A stretch of 17,198 nt of DNA from JAYUHK01 sp043767025 (GCA_043767025.1 JAYUHK010000050.1:1-17198), one strand, 5' to 3'; shown: positions 1-8,227, counted from the first letter of the stretch. The notes: generated by a model not told the origin, from the letters alone. Numbers and translations are program-made.

Positions 1-1
1 A

Positions 2-52
2 AAACTTGAATTTCTACAAGGCACGTCTGAAAAAGACAGTCAAATTGAATAA
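2..52 (+). CDS. Possible 3' end of a gene entering from the left edge (partial)
   Basis: From base 2 the frame is open for 16 codons and stops with TAA at 50-52. The peptide ends in the hydrophilic stretch FLQGTSEKDSQIE, which reads like a normal protein C-terminus, and an AT-rich non-coding spacer follows. Seventeen codons are far too few to identify a family, and an open frame of this length arises by chance. It is listed only because no other gene explains these bases. Confidence 0.3.
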   Translation, partial: KLEFLQGTSEKDSQIE

Positions 53-185
53 AATGCTGCCTGAAATTTTAGTAAAATAAATATTTTGCGTAACATGAGA
101 TTTAAGTAAATTTTAATGCGTTTTAACCTATAAAAAATATCGAAACTAATTTAAAAACGCCCTTTGGGGAAAAACTAAAAAAATC

Positions 186-812
186 ATGAAAACACCATCA
201 AACTTGCTGTATGCCATCGCTATCTGTTCAGCTTTCGGCTTTGGGGCTTGTAACAACGAACCGAAAACCAAGCAAACCGACCAACAAAAAAATGCAGCAA
301 ACCTCTCCGCTGACACCTCGCTCACGGTGCTGACTAAACAGATTTTGACCTTGCTAAAAAACAAAGACTACCAAAATTTGGCGAGCTGCGTCCACCCTAA
401 ACTTGGCATTATCTTTTCGCCTTACGCGTCCATAGACAGCGCAAAGGTCGTTCATTTTACGGCTGAAAACTTTTTGGAAAAAGTAAAATCAACGGATAAA
501 ATTACTTGGGGCAATTACGACGGCAGCGGCGAACCCATATCACTGACCGCCGACGAGTATTTTAAAGAATTTGTTTACAGTGCCGATTATTTGAATGCCG
601 ACACTACCAGCGTGAACAAAAGTATAGCTTCGGGAACTTCAACCAACAATATCACGTCCGTTTTCAAAAATTGCAACTATACCGAAAGCTATCTAAAAGG
701 TACGAACAAGAAATTAGAAAACATGGATTGGAGTAGTTTATATTTGGTTTTCGAGAGGTACAACGAAAAAAACTATTTGGTAGCTATCACGCACAACCAG
801 TGGACTAATTAA
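186..812 (+). CDS. Lipoprotein of unknown function
   Basis: The 208-residue protein starts MKTPSNLL, continues with a short hydrophobic stretch and reaches a lipobox (FGAC, Cys22). It should therefore be lipidated at Cys22 and anchored to a membrane after signal peptidase II cleavage. The first 30 mature residues are a polar N/K/T/Q-rich linker. The folded part follows, with blocks that look conserved: SCVHPKLGIIFSPY (about 67-80), WGNYDGSGEPISLT (about 108-121), MDWSSLYLVFE (about 179-189) and YLVAITHNQWTN at the very end. These blocks resemble an unnamed family of short secreted proteins found in Bacteroidota and Firmicutes, but I know no biochemical function for it. It is a single gene with a 190-base spacer before the restriction-modification module, to which it shows no link. 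Confidence 0.85.
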   Translation: MKTPSNLLYAIAICSAFGFGACNNEPKTKQTDQQKNAANLSADTSLTVLTKQILTLLKNKDYQNLASCVHPKLGIIFSPYASIDSAKVVHFTAENFLEKVKSTDKITWGNYDGSGEPISLTADEYFKEFVYSADYLNADTTSVNKSIASGTSTNNITSVFKNCNYTESYLKGTNKKLENMDWSSLYLVFERYNEKNYLVAITHNQWTN

Positions 813-972
813 AAAATAGCGCGTCGAAGTCACTTAAAGTCACCCAAGCCCCAACCGCTCCGCGTTTAGAAATTTTGAATCATAGACTTTTGTCACTACC
901 GAATGGCGGATTAGAAGTGGTGTTGGGTACGAAAAATATGTAGTTTAGTTTAGAAAATCCTGCTAAAAATTG

Positions 973-980
973 CTACCTTG
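973..980 (+). promoter_or_regulatory. Imperfect -7 promoter element for the R-M operon
   Basis: CTACCTTGC contains TACCTTG, one T short of the Bacteroidota consensus TAnnTTTG. It lies about 26 bases before the ATG at 1006. If this is the promoter, transcription starts inside the longer reading frame that begins with TTG at 970. That favours ATG 1006 as the methyltransferase start. No good -33 TTG is visible. Confidence 0.35.
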
Positions 981-1005
981 CATTCACTATTTTATACAAC
1001 TCAAA

Positions 1006-2271
1006 ATGAAGCCAAAAGAACAAATAAGTATTGATGAATTTGACGGCAAACGCTTTCAAATAACATCTAATGAGCAAGAAAATAATAACAAGGCGGTGCT
1101 GACGCATTATCTGCATAATATTCACAATGGAGTTTCAAAACATTACAAAGAGGACGCTTTGATAGCTTTGAATGGTTTTGTTGCCTATAAGATTACTGAC
1201 GAAAAAGTATCAATAGTCGCAGAAGATGCCATGCAACAATTACTTTTTGAAGTGAAAAATGTACCATTCCCGACTCCTGCTAATTATAAGTTTAAATTTA
1301 TTGATTTATTTGCGGGTATTGGCGGATTTCGTGTTGCAATGCAGAATCTTGGTGGCAAATGCGTATTCACAAGTGAATGGGATAAAGAAGCACAAAAAAC
1401 GTATCGCGCAAACTTTGGCGAAGTGCCATTCGGTGACATTACCAAAGAACAAATCAAACGCTATATTCCAGACGAATTTGACATAATTTGCGCGGGATTT
1501 CCCTGCCAAGCATTTTCAATAGCAGGAAAACGTGGTGGCTTTGAAGATACTCGTGGAACTCTATTTTTTGATGTTGCCGAAATTATCAAACGAAAACAAC
1601 CCAAAGCAATATTTTTAGAAAATGTCAAAGGGTTAAGAAATCATAACAGTGGTAAAACTTTAGGAACAATTTTGAACGTTTTACGAAATGACTTGGACTA
1701 TTTTGTACCCGACCCACGAATAATAAATGCGAAAGACTTCGGTGTTCCACAGCACAGAGAACGAATTTACATCGTTGGATTTAGAAAGGATTTAGGAATT
1801 ACAGAATTTGATTATCCCCAACCAGAAGTTGAGAAAGTGACTTTTGAAAAAGTAAAAGAGAAAAAAGTAGTGGATACTAAATATTATCTTTCAACTCAAT
1901 ATTTGACAACGTTAATCAAACACAAAGCTCGGCACGAGAGCAAAGGAAATGGGTTCGGTTATGCAATTATTCAAGATAATGAAATAGCTAATGCTATCGT
2001 AGTTGGTGGAATGGGTAGAGAAAGAAATTTAGTGATTGATAACAGAATCACAGATTATACGCCGACAACACACATAAAAGGTACGGTGAATAGGGATGGA
2101 ATTCGTAAAATGACCCCCAGAGAATGGGCAAGACTTCAAGGCTTTCCTGATGGTTTTAAAATTCCTGTCGCAGACGCGTCTGCGTACAAACAGTTTGGTA
2201 ATTCGGTAGCAGTTCCTGCCATACAAGCAACAGCTGCGAAAATAATAGAACTAATTTTAGATACAAAATGA
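1006..2271 (+). CDS. C5 cytosine DNA methyltransferase, HpaII-type (CCGG) with N-terminal extension
   Basis: This type II modification enzyme transfers a methyl group from S-adenosylmethionine to carbon 5 of cytosine, protecting host DNA from the endonuclease encoded next. From ATG 1006 it is 421 residues with all hallmark motifs: motif I FIDLFAGIGG (98-107), motif IV GFPCQAFS with catalytic Cys167, motif VI ENV (205-207), motif VIII QHRER (249-253) and motif X GNSVAVPA (398-405). The whole catalytic part, including the target-recognition region (about 280-390, GFGYAII, VVGGMGRERN), closely resembles my recollection of M.HpaII, so the target is probably CCGG with the inner C methylated. M.HpaII has only a short N-terminus; here about 95 residues of unrecognised sequence precede motif I. 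The frame is open back to a TTG at 970, but ATG 1006 is preferred because the promoter-like element lies between them. The stop overlaps the endonuclease start (ATGA). Base composition is clearly more AT-rich than in the polyamine genes, suggesting acquisition by transfer. Confidence 0.95.
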   Translation: MKPKEQISIDEFDGKRFQITSNEQENNNKAVLTHYLHNIHNGVSKHYKEDALIALNGFVAYKITDEKVSIVAEDAMQQLLFEVKNVPFPTPANYKFKFIDLFAGIGGFRVAMQNLGGKCVFTSEWDKEAQKTYRANFGEVPFGDITKEQIKRYIPDEFDIICAGFPCQAFSIAGKRGGFEDTRGTLFFDVAEIIKRKQPKAIFLENVKGLRNHNSGKTLGTILNVLRNDLDYFVPDPRIINAKDFGVPQHRERIYIVGFRKDLGITEFDYPQPEVEKVTFEKVKEKKVVDTKYYLSTQYLTTLIKHKARHESKGNGFGYAIIQDNEIANAIVVGGMGRERNLVIDNRITDYTPTTHIKGTVNRDGIRKMTPREWARLQGFPDGFKIPVADASAYKQFGNSVAVPAIQATAAKIIELILDTK

Positions 2272-3341
2272 TAACAGGAAACAAAGGCGAATGGAGTGAA
2301 ATATATGCTTTATTTAAGTTATTGGGAGATGGGCGGCTTTTTGCAGGCGACCCAAACCTCAATAAAATTGAAGAATTATTTTATCCAATAATTAAGATCA
2401 TTCGTACCGAAAGTGGTGGTAATTTTGAGTACGAAATCGAAGGAGATTTAGTAATTATTTCAGGCGGATTGGAGAAATTGAGAGTTCCAGTCAAAATATT
2501 TACCGAGCAGTCAGCTAAATTATTGAATAAAATAAAAGAAGAAACTGGCGTTTTCAGTATTCCTGAAGTTGAAAAGTTTATGAAATCCGTAAGTTGTGAA
2601 ACTTTGAAAGCAAAATCAACATCAAAAACTGATATTAGAATTGTAATCCATGACCTAAAAACCAACCAAACCGCCGACCTTGGATTCAGCATAAAATCAC
2701 AAGTAGGTATGGGAGCAACACTGTTAAATGCAGGAAAAACGACAAATTTTACTTACGAAATTAATAATTTCGAACCGTCAGAAAGTGAAATTGACACGAT
2801 CAATAAAATTGATACGAAAAGTAAAATAAAAGACAGAGTTGGGGCTATAATAGCCAGTGGTGGCAGTTTTAACTTTAAAGAACTCGAACATGGCATTTTC
2901 AAAAATAATCTCATACTGATTGATAGCCTGCTACCCAATATTCTTTCTGAAATCATAAAGACATTTTTTACAACAAATTTAAGTTCCCTAAACGACCTCA
3001 CCGAAAATATTGAGAAAGCAAATCCTATGAATTTTGATACTCAATTCCATCATATATTTTATAAATATAAAATTAAACGATTTTTAACTGACATTGCTCT
3101 CGGTATGACACCATCTAAAGTTTGGAACGGTATATATGACGCAACTGGTGGTTATCTGATAGTAAAGTCAATAGGAGAAGTTTTATGTTATCATATTTAC
3201 AACAAAAATCAGTTTGAAGATTATTTATTCGTAAATACGAAACTCGAAACCGCGAGCAGCACTCGGCACGATTTCGGAATTATTTACAAGATAAACGGAC
3301 GGTTTTATTTTAAATTGAACTTACAGGTTCGCTTTAAATAA
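2268..3341 (+). CDS. Type II restriction endonuclease, HpaII family (probable CCGG)
   Basis: This is the 357-residue partner of the methyltransferase and should cleave unmethylated CCGG. The start ATG (2268) overlaps the methyltransferase stop in ATGA, so translation is probably coupled and modification is made before or with restriction. The N-terminus NKGEWSEIYALFKLL (5-19) followed by GDGRLFAGDPNLNKI matches the HpaII endonuclease family as I remember it, and the length is almost the same as the roughly 358 residues of R.HpaII, so it appears intact. The block TADLGFSIKSQVG (135-147), with the following GATLLNAGKTTNF, is the likely catalytic core. DLGFSIK is compatible with a PD-(D/E)xK-like site, though the acidic residue directly before xK is not obvious. 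The C-terminal third (FHHIFYKYKIKRFL, HDFGIIYKINGRFYFKLNLQ) completes the family pattern. No C-protein gene accompanies the pair. No frameshift is visible. Confidence 0.9.
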   Translation: MITGNKGEWSEIYALFKLLGDGRLFAGDPNLNKIEELFYPIIKIIRTESGGNFEYEIEGDLVIISGGLEKLRVPVKIFTEQSAKLLNKIKEETGVFSIPEVEKFMKSVSCETLKAKSTSKTDIRIVIHDLKTNQTADLGFSIKSQVGMGATLLNAGKTTNFTYEINNFEPSESEIDTINKIDTKSKIKDRVGAIIASGGSFNFKELEHGIFKNNLILIDSLLPNILSEIIKTFFTTNLSSLNDLTENIEKANPMNFDTQFHHIFYKYKIKRFLTDIALGMTPSKVWNGIYDATGGYLIVKSIGEVLCYHIYNKNQFEDYLFVNTKLETASSTRHDFGIIYKINGRFYFKLNLQVRFK

Positions 3342-3440
3342 ATAATCCGCACTCTCGAAAACAATGCAAATCTCTGCTCATTAATTTTAGCCTCTCCTAA
3401 TATTAACCACGCCCGCCACCATATTTTTACAGAAAAACTC

Positions 3441-3448
3441 TATATTTG
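3441..3448 (+). promoter_or_regulatory. -7 promoter element (TATATTTG) of the polyamine operon
   Basis: TATATTTG is a perfect match to the Bacteroidota sigma-A -7 consensus TAnnTTTG, 37 bases before the ATG at 3486. No clear TTG -33 element is seen at the expected 19-21 base distance. Confidence 0.6.
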
Positions 3449-3485
3449 CACTTCAAAAAATAGAATTTACAAAAAAATAAAAAAT

Positions 3486-4688
3486 ATGTCAAAAATACTC
3501 ATCATCGGAGCCGGTGGCGTAGGGCAAGTAGTCGTCCATAAATGCGCTCAACACCAAGACGTTTTTTCCGAAATCCTGCTGGCGAGTCGCACCAAAAGCA
3601 AGTGCGACGCTATCGCAGAAGGTGTAAAAAAACAGTACAATGTGACAGTCCAAACGGCGGCTATTGATGCCGAAGACGTGCCAGCTCTCACCGCTCTGAT
3701 GAACGATTTTAGACCCGTTATGGTCATCAACGTCGCCCTACCGTATCAGGATTTGACTATCATGGATGCGTGTCTGAACGCAGGCGTTCACTACATGGAT
3801 ACCGCCAACTACGAGCCGAAAGAGGAAGCGAAGTTCGAGTACAGTTGGCAGTGGGCGTACCATGACCGATTCCAAAAAGCGGGTTTGATGGCGGTTTTGG
3901 GCTGCGGTTTTGACCCCGGACAGACGAACATCTACACCGCCTATGCCGCCAAACACTACTTTGACGAAATTCATTACCTCGACATCGTAGATGCCAACGC
4001 AGGTTCGCACGGCAAGGCATTTGCGACCAATTTTAATCCCGAAATCAATATTCGCGAGATAACCCAACCCGGAAAATACTACGAAAACGGCGAATGGGTC
4101 GAAATACCAGCACATTCTGTGATGCAATCTTTGAACTATCCCGACATCGGTCCCAAAAATTCATACATTCTCTTCCACGAAGAACTCGAGTCTTTGGTCA
4201 AACACTTTCCCACCATCAAGCGCGCGCGCTTTTGGATGACTTTCGGCGACGAGTATCTGACGCACCTCCGAGTGATTCAGAACATCGGAATGGCGGGCAT
4301 CGAACCCGTAAAATTCAAGGGAATGGACATCGTTCCGTTGGAATTTTTGAAAGCCGTGCTGCCCAATCCGGGTGATTTGGGCGAAAACTATACGGGCTGG
4401 ACTTCCATCGGCTGCCGCATCAAAGGCATCAAAGACGGCAAAGAACGCAGCTATTACATCTGGAATAATTGCAGCCACAAAGCCGCCTACGACGAAACTG
4501 GGACGCAGGGCGTAAGCTACACGACGGGCGTACCAGCGATGTTGTGCGCCATGATGATGCTCACGGGAGCGTGGAAAAAAGCGGGAGTTTACAACGTAGA
4601 ACAGCTCAATCCCGACCCTTTTATGGCGAAAATCGGCGAATACGGATTGCCTTGGCAAGAAGCGTTTGACGTAGATTTAGAATTTTAA
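3486..4688 (+). CDS. Carboxynorspermidine/carboxyspermidine dehydrogenase (saccharopine dehydrogenase family)
   Basis: The 400-residue enzyme starts MSKILIIGAGGVGQVV, a Rossmann nucleotide-binding glycine loop (GAGGVG, 8-13). It continues with family blocks such as the DAEDVPAL segment (about 61-68), HYMDTANYEPKEEAKF (about 101-116) and GCGFDPGQTNIYTAY (about 139-153). It fits the saccharopine-dehydrogenase-like enzymes that condense aspartate beta-semialdehyde with a diamine and reduce the imine with NADPH. The product is carboxyspermidine from putrescine, or carboxynorspermidine from diaminopropane. True lysine-pathway saccharopine dehydrogenase is the main alternative, but the next gene, 17 bases downstream on the same strand, is the matching decarboxylase, which makes the polyamine role far more likely. 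It is cytoplasmic. Length is normal for the family. The substrate diamine cannot be read from the sequence. Confidence 0.9.
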   Translation: MSKILIIGAGGVGQVVVHKCAQHQDVFSEILLASRTKSKCDAIAEGVKKQYNVTVQTAAIDAEDVPALTALMNDFRPVMVINVALPYQDLTIMDACLNAGVHYMDTANYEPKEEAKFEYSWQWAYHDRFQKAGLMAVLGCGFDPGQTNIYTAYAAKHYFDEIHYLDIVDANAGSHGKAFATNFNPEINIREITQPGKYYENGEWVEIPAHSVMQSLNYPDIGPKNSYILFHEELESLVKHFPTIKRARFWMTFGDEYLTHLRVIQNIGMAGIEPVKFKGMDIVPLEFLKAVLPNPGDLGENYTGWTSIGCRIKGIKDGKERSYYIWNNCSHKAAYDETGTQGVSYTTGVPAMLCAMMMLTGAWKKAGVYNVEQLNPDPFMAKIGEYGLPWQEAFDVDLEF

Positions 4689-4705
4689 ACCATGTCACAA
4701 AATCA

Positions 4706-5848
4706 ATGTTTAATAAAAATAATTTAAAAGAAATTTCTCCGTGTTTTGTACTCGAGGAAACTCTGCTGCGCAAAAATTTGGAACTCATGCAGTACGTTCA
4801 GCAACAAGCGGGCGTGGACATTATTCTGGCTTTTAAAGGCTTTTCGATGTGGAGCGCGTTCCCGATGGTGCGAAAATATCTAAAAGGAGCGACCGCAAGT
4901 TCGCTCAATGAAGCCCGACTTTGCTATGAAGAAATGCAAACTGGCGCGCATACTTACATGGCTGCGTATATCCCGCACGAGTTCGAGGAATTGATGAAAT
5001 ACAGCAGCCATCTGTCTTTCAACTCTATTCAGCAATTTGTCACATATCGGGAGAAAGTAAAAAAATATTCTTCCAAAATCTCCTGCGCTATTCGCGTCAA
5101 TCCAGAGTGTGCGGTAGTAGATACCGACCTTTACAATCCAGCCGTTGCGGGTTCTCGCTTGGGCGAAACGATAGATAATTTTAAGGGGGAGCTGCCCGAA
5201 GGTTTGGAGGGTTTGCATTTTCACGCGCTTTGTGAGTCGAGCTCCCATGATTTGGAAAAAGTGTTGGAGGTGTTTGAAGAAAAATTCGGACACTGGCTGC
5301 CGCAGCTCCAATGGGTCAATATGGGCGGCGGACACTTGATGACGCGGGCGGGCTACGACGTGGAGCATCTGATACAGGTGCTAAAAAAATTTAGAGCCAA
5401 ACACGACGTAAAAATTATCCTCGAGCCGGGCAGCGCAGTTGCTTGGCAGACGGGCAATTTGTACGCAACGGTGTTGGATATTGTAGAGAATAAAAAAATA
5501 AAAACCGCAATTTGTGACATTTCCTTCACGGCGCACATGCCAGACTGTTTGGAGATGCCTTACCGCCCAAAAATCACAGGCGCGAGCGACCCGATAGCGG
5601 GAAAACCGAGCTACCGAATCGGTGGAATGAGCTGTCTATCAGGCGATTATATGGACGAATACTCGTTTGAGACGGAATTAAAAATTGGCGACCAACTTAT
5701 TTTTGAAGACATGATGCACTACACGATGGTAAAGACGACGACGTTCAACGGAGTTGGGCATCCGTGCATCGCCATCGAAAGAGAGGGCGGCGCGATAGAG
5801 GTCATCAAAAAATTTGTTTACGAAGATTTTAAAAATCGCTTGTCGTAG
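4706..5848 (+). CDS. nspC: Carboxynorspermidine/carboxyspermidine decarboxylase
   Basis: This is a 380-residue fold-III (alanine-racemase-like) PLP decarboxylase that removes the carboxyl group from carboxyspermidine or carboxynorspermidine to give spermidine or norspermidine. Visible residues: the PLP-binding lysine in LAFKGFSMW (Lys44), HFHALCES (171-178), the glycine loop MGGGH (206-210), EPGSAVAW (240-247) for phosphate and cofactor contacts, and SCLSGDYMDEY (309-319) with the catalytic Cys310. The order and spacing match the NspC family, and the length is typical. The gene lies 17 bases after the dehydrogenase and should be cotranscribed with it. An earlier ATG at 4692 is in another frame and runs into a stop, so ATG 4706 is the start. 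The convergent lipoprotein gene ends only 30 bases away, with no obvious hairpin between them. Confidence 0.95.
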   Translation: MFNKNNLKEISPCFVLEETLLRKNLELMQYVQQQAGVDIILAFKGFSMWSAFPMVRKYLKGATASSLNEARLCYEEMQTGAHTYMAAYIPHEFEELMKYSSHLSFNSIQQFVTYREKVKKYSSKISCAIRVNPECAVVDTDLYNPAVAGSRLGETIDNFKGELPEGLEGLHFHALCESSSHDLEKVLEVFEEKFGHWLPQLQWVNMGGGHLMTRAGYDVEHLIQVLKKFRAKHDVKIILEPGSAVAWQTGNLYATVLDIVENKKIKTAICDISFTAHMPDCLEMPYRPKITGASDPIAGKPSYRIGGMSCLSGDYMDEYSFETELKIGDQLIFEDMMHYTMVKTTTFNGVGHPCIAIEREGGAIEVIKKFVYEDFKNRLS

Positions 5849-5878
5849 GAGCAAAAAAAGAGGCTAAAGTCTGCCAAG

Positions 5879-6778
5879 TCAATATTTTGATTTCAGAAAA
5901 TTTAAGTAATCTTCCATTGTACCCAATCCGACTGATTTTCTGCGAATATCTACGTTGGCAGCATCTTCTATCGGTTCTACCTCTATTTTTTTACTTTTAA
6001 AGTTGAATTTGTACTGCGTGCCATATTTTTGTTGGTGTCCCTCTGCCACCAGAATCCGGTCTTCCATCAAGACCAACGTACTTTTGGACAACTTGCCAGC
6101 AAGCATTAATTTTTCAAAAAAAGGGTAATATTTTTTCATTTCTCGCAGCGTGCTGTGTTGGATAACCATAAAAAGCGTCCCGCAGTCCTGCTCGCTCAAA
6201 TTTTGGGTGATATTTACTGCGCAATTTTCTAACATACTTACCACCAAATTGCGATTTTCTTTGTCCTTGATTAGGTCTATCGAAGACGCACGATTTTTTT
6301 GGTCGCGCCGCAAAATCGAATCCAATGCTACAGGCAGATTATTGCAATCTACGGGGACTATTTGAGGAGGAGCGCTGAATGTTGCGTATTTGACAGCCTC
6401 CGCAAGTCGCACAGAGTCTTTTTCTGTATGCTTCAAATACTTTATATTCACTTCAAGATTATCGGCAAACAGTTGTTTTATTTGGCGCGCCAAACTATCG
6501 TCGGAAGCAATTTTATGTCTAATCTTATATTTGCGGACAATATTCGTATTATCAACATATTGGTCGAAATAAAAAGAATCTCTATTCAGTTTATTCATTT
6601 CTTCTCTGCTAATCGTCTGTCCATCGCCGTTTTCTATCGCCACGTCAAGCGGAGCAAAAAGTCCATCTTGAACTCTTTTGTAGATTTGTTCGTCGTTGAG
6701 TTTAGTGAGAAGTCCGCTTTTTTGCGCTTGGCAAGAAGTCAGCAGGGCGAAAACAAAAAGTAAAAAAGTAAATTTCAT
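5879..6778 (-). CDS. Lipoprotein, DUF6624-like
   Basis: From the ATG at 6778 the protein has 299 residues and begins MKFTFLLFVFALLTSC, a short signal peptide with lipobox LTSC (Cys16). The open frame extends to a TTG at 6802, but that would add eight residues before the signal peptide and is unlikely. The C-terminal half carries a pattern I associate with the DUF6624 family: RRDQKNR (about 157-163), MVIQHSTLREMKKYYP (about 204-219), MEDRILVAEGHQQKYGTQ (238-255) and PIED..NVDIRRKSVGL (about 269-285). The repeated charged and histidine residues (QH, EDR, EG, DxRR) could form a site, but no activity is known. The first 120 mature residues are charged and unassigned. It is transcribed divergently from the membrane protein at 6891 and convergently with nspC. 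Confidence 0.85.
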   Translation of the reverse strand: MKFTFLLFVFALLTSCQAQKSGLLTKLNDEQIYKRVQDGLFAPLDVAIENGDGQTISREEMNKLNRDSFYFDQYVDNTNIVRKYKIRHKIASDDSLARQIKQLFADNLEVNIKYLKHTEKDSVRLAEAVKYATFSAPPQIVPVDCNNLPVALDSILRRDQKNRASSIDLIKDKENRNLVVSMLENCAVNITQNLSEQDCGTLFMVIQHSTLREMKKYYPFFEKLMLAGKLSKSTLVLMEDRILVAEGHQQKYGTQYKFNFKSKKIEVEPIEDAANVDIRRKSVGLGTMEDYLNFLKSKY

Positions 6779-6805
6779 AAGAAAAAAATAGTTGAAAGCC
6801 AATTA

Positions 6806-6813
6806 CAAATGTA
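6806..6813 (-). promoter_or_regulatory. -7 promoter element of the DUF6624-like lipoprotein gene
   Basis: On the minus strand this reads TACATTTG, a perfect TAnnTTTG, 27 bases before the ATG at 6778. It would make the transcript start downstream of the alternative TTG start at 6802, supporting ATG 6778. Confidence 0.55.
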
Positions 6814-6866
6814 TCCACAAAAACTGTATTATTTGTTTTTTTGAATAATTTTGTTTCGTTTTTCGT

Positions 6867-6874
6867 TATCTTTG
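6867..6874 (+). promoter_or_regulatory. -7 promoter element of the 6891 membrane protein gene
   Basis: TATCTTTG matches TAnnTTTG perfectly and ends 16 bases before ATG 6891. A TTG at 6841-6843 is 23 bases upstream, slightly longer than the usual spacing for a -33 element. With 6806-6813 it makes a divergent promoter pair in a 112-base spacer. Confidence 0.6.
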
Positions 6875-6890
6875 TACAATTCAACAATTT

Positions 6891-7418
6891 ATGAAAATAA
6901 AATACATTGCCGTAGTGTTCGGTATTTTTGGTATTATTGCCGTCTATGCCAATGAGTTAGTGCAGTTCAGCAACACGTTTGAGTCCGAAAAAATGGTCGG
7001 CTATTCGCTGGCGTTGGGTGCGCTGCTGGGTGGCGCGCTCGGATTTTGGTGGAGCAAAAGCGTAGAAGAAGTGGAGGATAAAATCCAAATTTACGCTGCG
7101 TGTATTATTTGTTTGGCATTATTTATGCCGCTTGCAGCGAGCCTGACGAACAGAATATTTGCGCAGCCTATCGAAAACAAGTACTTTAAGTTCGTGCAGA
7201 GAATCCCATACAGTGCCAATCGCTTCGGCATCACGAAGCAGTTGGCGCAGTCGGTGGTGCAAGCGGACGGTTATTTTTTGTACGCCGAATACAAAAACAA
7301 CAAAGTTGAACGCCTGAAAGTCAAGCATCCGATGTTTGAAGAAATCACGCGAGGCGACATGATTTTGCTGCCCGTCAGAACCGGTTTGTTAGGTTTTGAT
7401 TTTTTTGTTGATTTGTGA
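6891..7418 (+). CDS. Small inner-membrane protein of unknown function
   Basis: The 175-residue protein has three predicted membrane helices: about 4-24 (YIAVVFGIFGIIAVYANELV), about 36-54 (glycine/alanine/leucine-rich, ending GFWWSK) and about 67-86 (AACIICLALFMPLAASL). A polar tail of about 85 residues follows. The tail has a small beta-rich domain look (YFLYAEYKNNKVERLKVKHPMFEEI, then MILLPVRTGLLGFDFFVDL at the end), possibly cytoplasmic or periplasmic depending on topology. I do not recognise a family. It converges with the methyltransferase gene at 7423, with only four bases between the stops. Confidence 0.8.
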   Translation: MKIKYIAVVFGIFGIIAVYANELVQFSNTFESEKMVGYSLALGALLGGALGFWWSKSVEEVEDKIQIYAACIICLALFMPLAASLTNRIFAQPIENKYFKFVQRIPYSANRFGITKQLAQSVVQADGYFLYAEYKNNKVERLKVKHPMFEEITRGDMILLPVRTGLLGFDFFVDL

Positions 7419-7422
7419 CAAG

Positions 7423-8121
7423 CTATTTGACGGCTCTTACATAATATTGTCCGCCCAACGGGACGCGCTCGAAGTATTTTTCGAGGAAAAGCATTTTCTT
7501 AAAAATACCTTTGCGCGGAAAAAATATGACGTAGTTGATGGCAAAGCTGCCAAATTTTATTTTGTTCAACAGCGTTTTGCTGTACGAAGGTTTCAGCAAA
7601 ACCGCATCTTCGTCAAACGGACATTCGTTCACCACTTTCACCGTCACGGGATTGTAGGGATTGTGTTCAAAAATATAAAGCCGCCCGCCCGGTTTTAGCA
7701 CCCGTTTCACTTCGTTCAGAATCCCCTCGTGGTACTGAAAATCAACGTGGTGCAGCACGCAAGCGATAAAAACCATATCGAAAGTTTGCTCCGCAAACGG
7801 AACGCTGCCGCCGTCGTAGGGTTGAAAATGGGAGTTGGCAAGTTTTTTCTCCTTCGCCACTTTTATACTGTCCTCTGACACGTCGATTCCGTGATATTCG
7901 CAGTCGGGAAAGTGTTTTTCAAAAAAAATAGAAGACTGCCCATCGCCGCAGCCCAAATCCAAGATTTTGGGCGCAGCGATATTTTCTATCTCTTTGATTT
8001 TCAGCACTTTGAACTCACAAAAGTAGTCGCTGTCCGCACCGCTTATCTTGATGTTGTCGTTGTGAATCTGGCGGTAATCGGTCGCGAATTGGTCAAAATT
8101 ATCAAATTGTCTTTCACTCAT
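7423..8121 (-). CDS. Class I SAM-dependent methyltransferase, substrate unknown
   Basis: The 232-residue cytoplasmic enzyme has a typical Rossmann methyltransferase core. Motif I ILDLGCGDGQ (53-62) binds S-adenosylmethionine, GIDVSEDSI (78-86) holds the ribose-binding acidic residue, YDGGSVPF (102-109) and FDMVFIACVLHHV (114-126) are the usual later strands, and EVKRVLKPGGRLYIFEHNP (137-155) is the post-core signature. The C-terminal segment (about 175-232, with NYVIFFPRKGIFKKM) resembles UbiE/COQ5-like small-molecule or lipid methyltransferases, but no substrate can be assigned. The start is the ATG at 8119-8121. The gene is single and its 5' leader appears to be about 100 bases, from the promoter at 8228-8235. 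Confidence 0.88.
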   Translation of the reverse strand: MSERQFDNFDQFATDYRQIHNDNIKISGADSDYFCEFKVLKIKEIENIAAPKILDLGCGDGQSSIFFEKHFPDCEYHGIDVSEDSIKVAKEKKLANSHFQPYDGGSVPFAEQTFDMVFIACVLHHVDFQYHEGILNEVKRVLKPGGRLYIFEHNPYNPVTVKVVNECPFDEDAVLLKPSYSKTLLNKIKFGSFAINYVIFFPRKGIFKKMLFLEKYFERVPLGGQYYVRAVK

Positions 8122-8227
8122 AGAGTTGATTTTTTTTTAGTTAATGTCCTCAAAACCTTTATTTTTTAGGTTTTTGCAATATTTTTCACTGCTTTTGTAA
8201 TTCTAAACATCTACAAACTTCACGATA

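Noticed and set aside
970..1005. TTG start adding 12 residues to the methyltransferase
   Set aside because: A promoter-like element lies inside this segment, and ATG 1006 is a stronger start with a good N-terminal context.
4161..4658. 165-codon minus-strand frame opposite the dehydrogenase
   Set aside because: It is a shadow of the strongly supported plus-strand gene, with no domain of its own.
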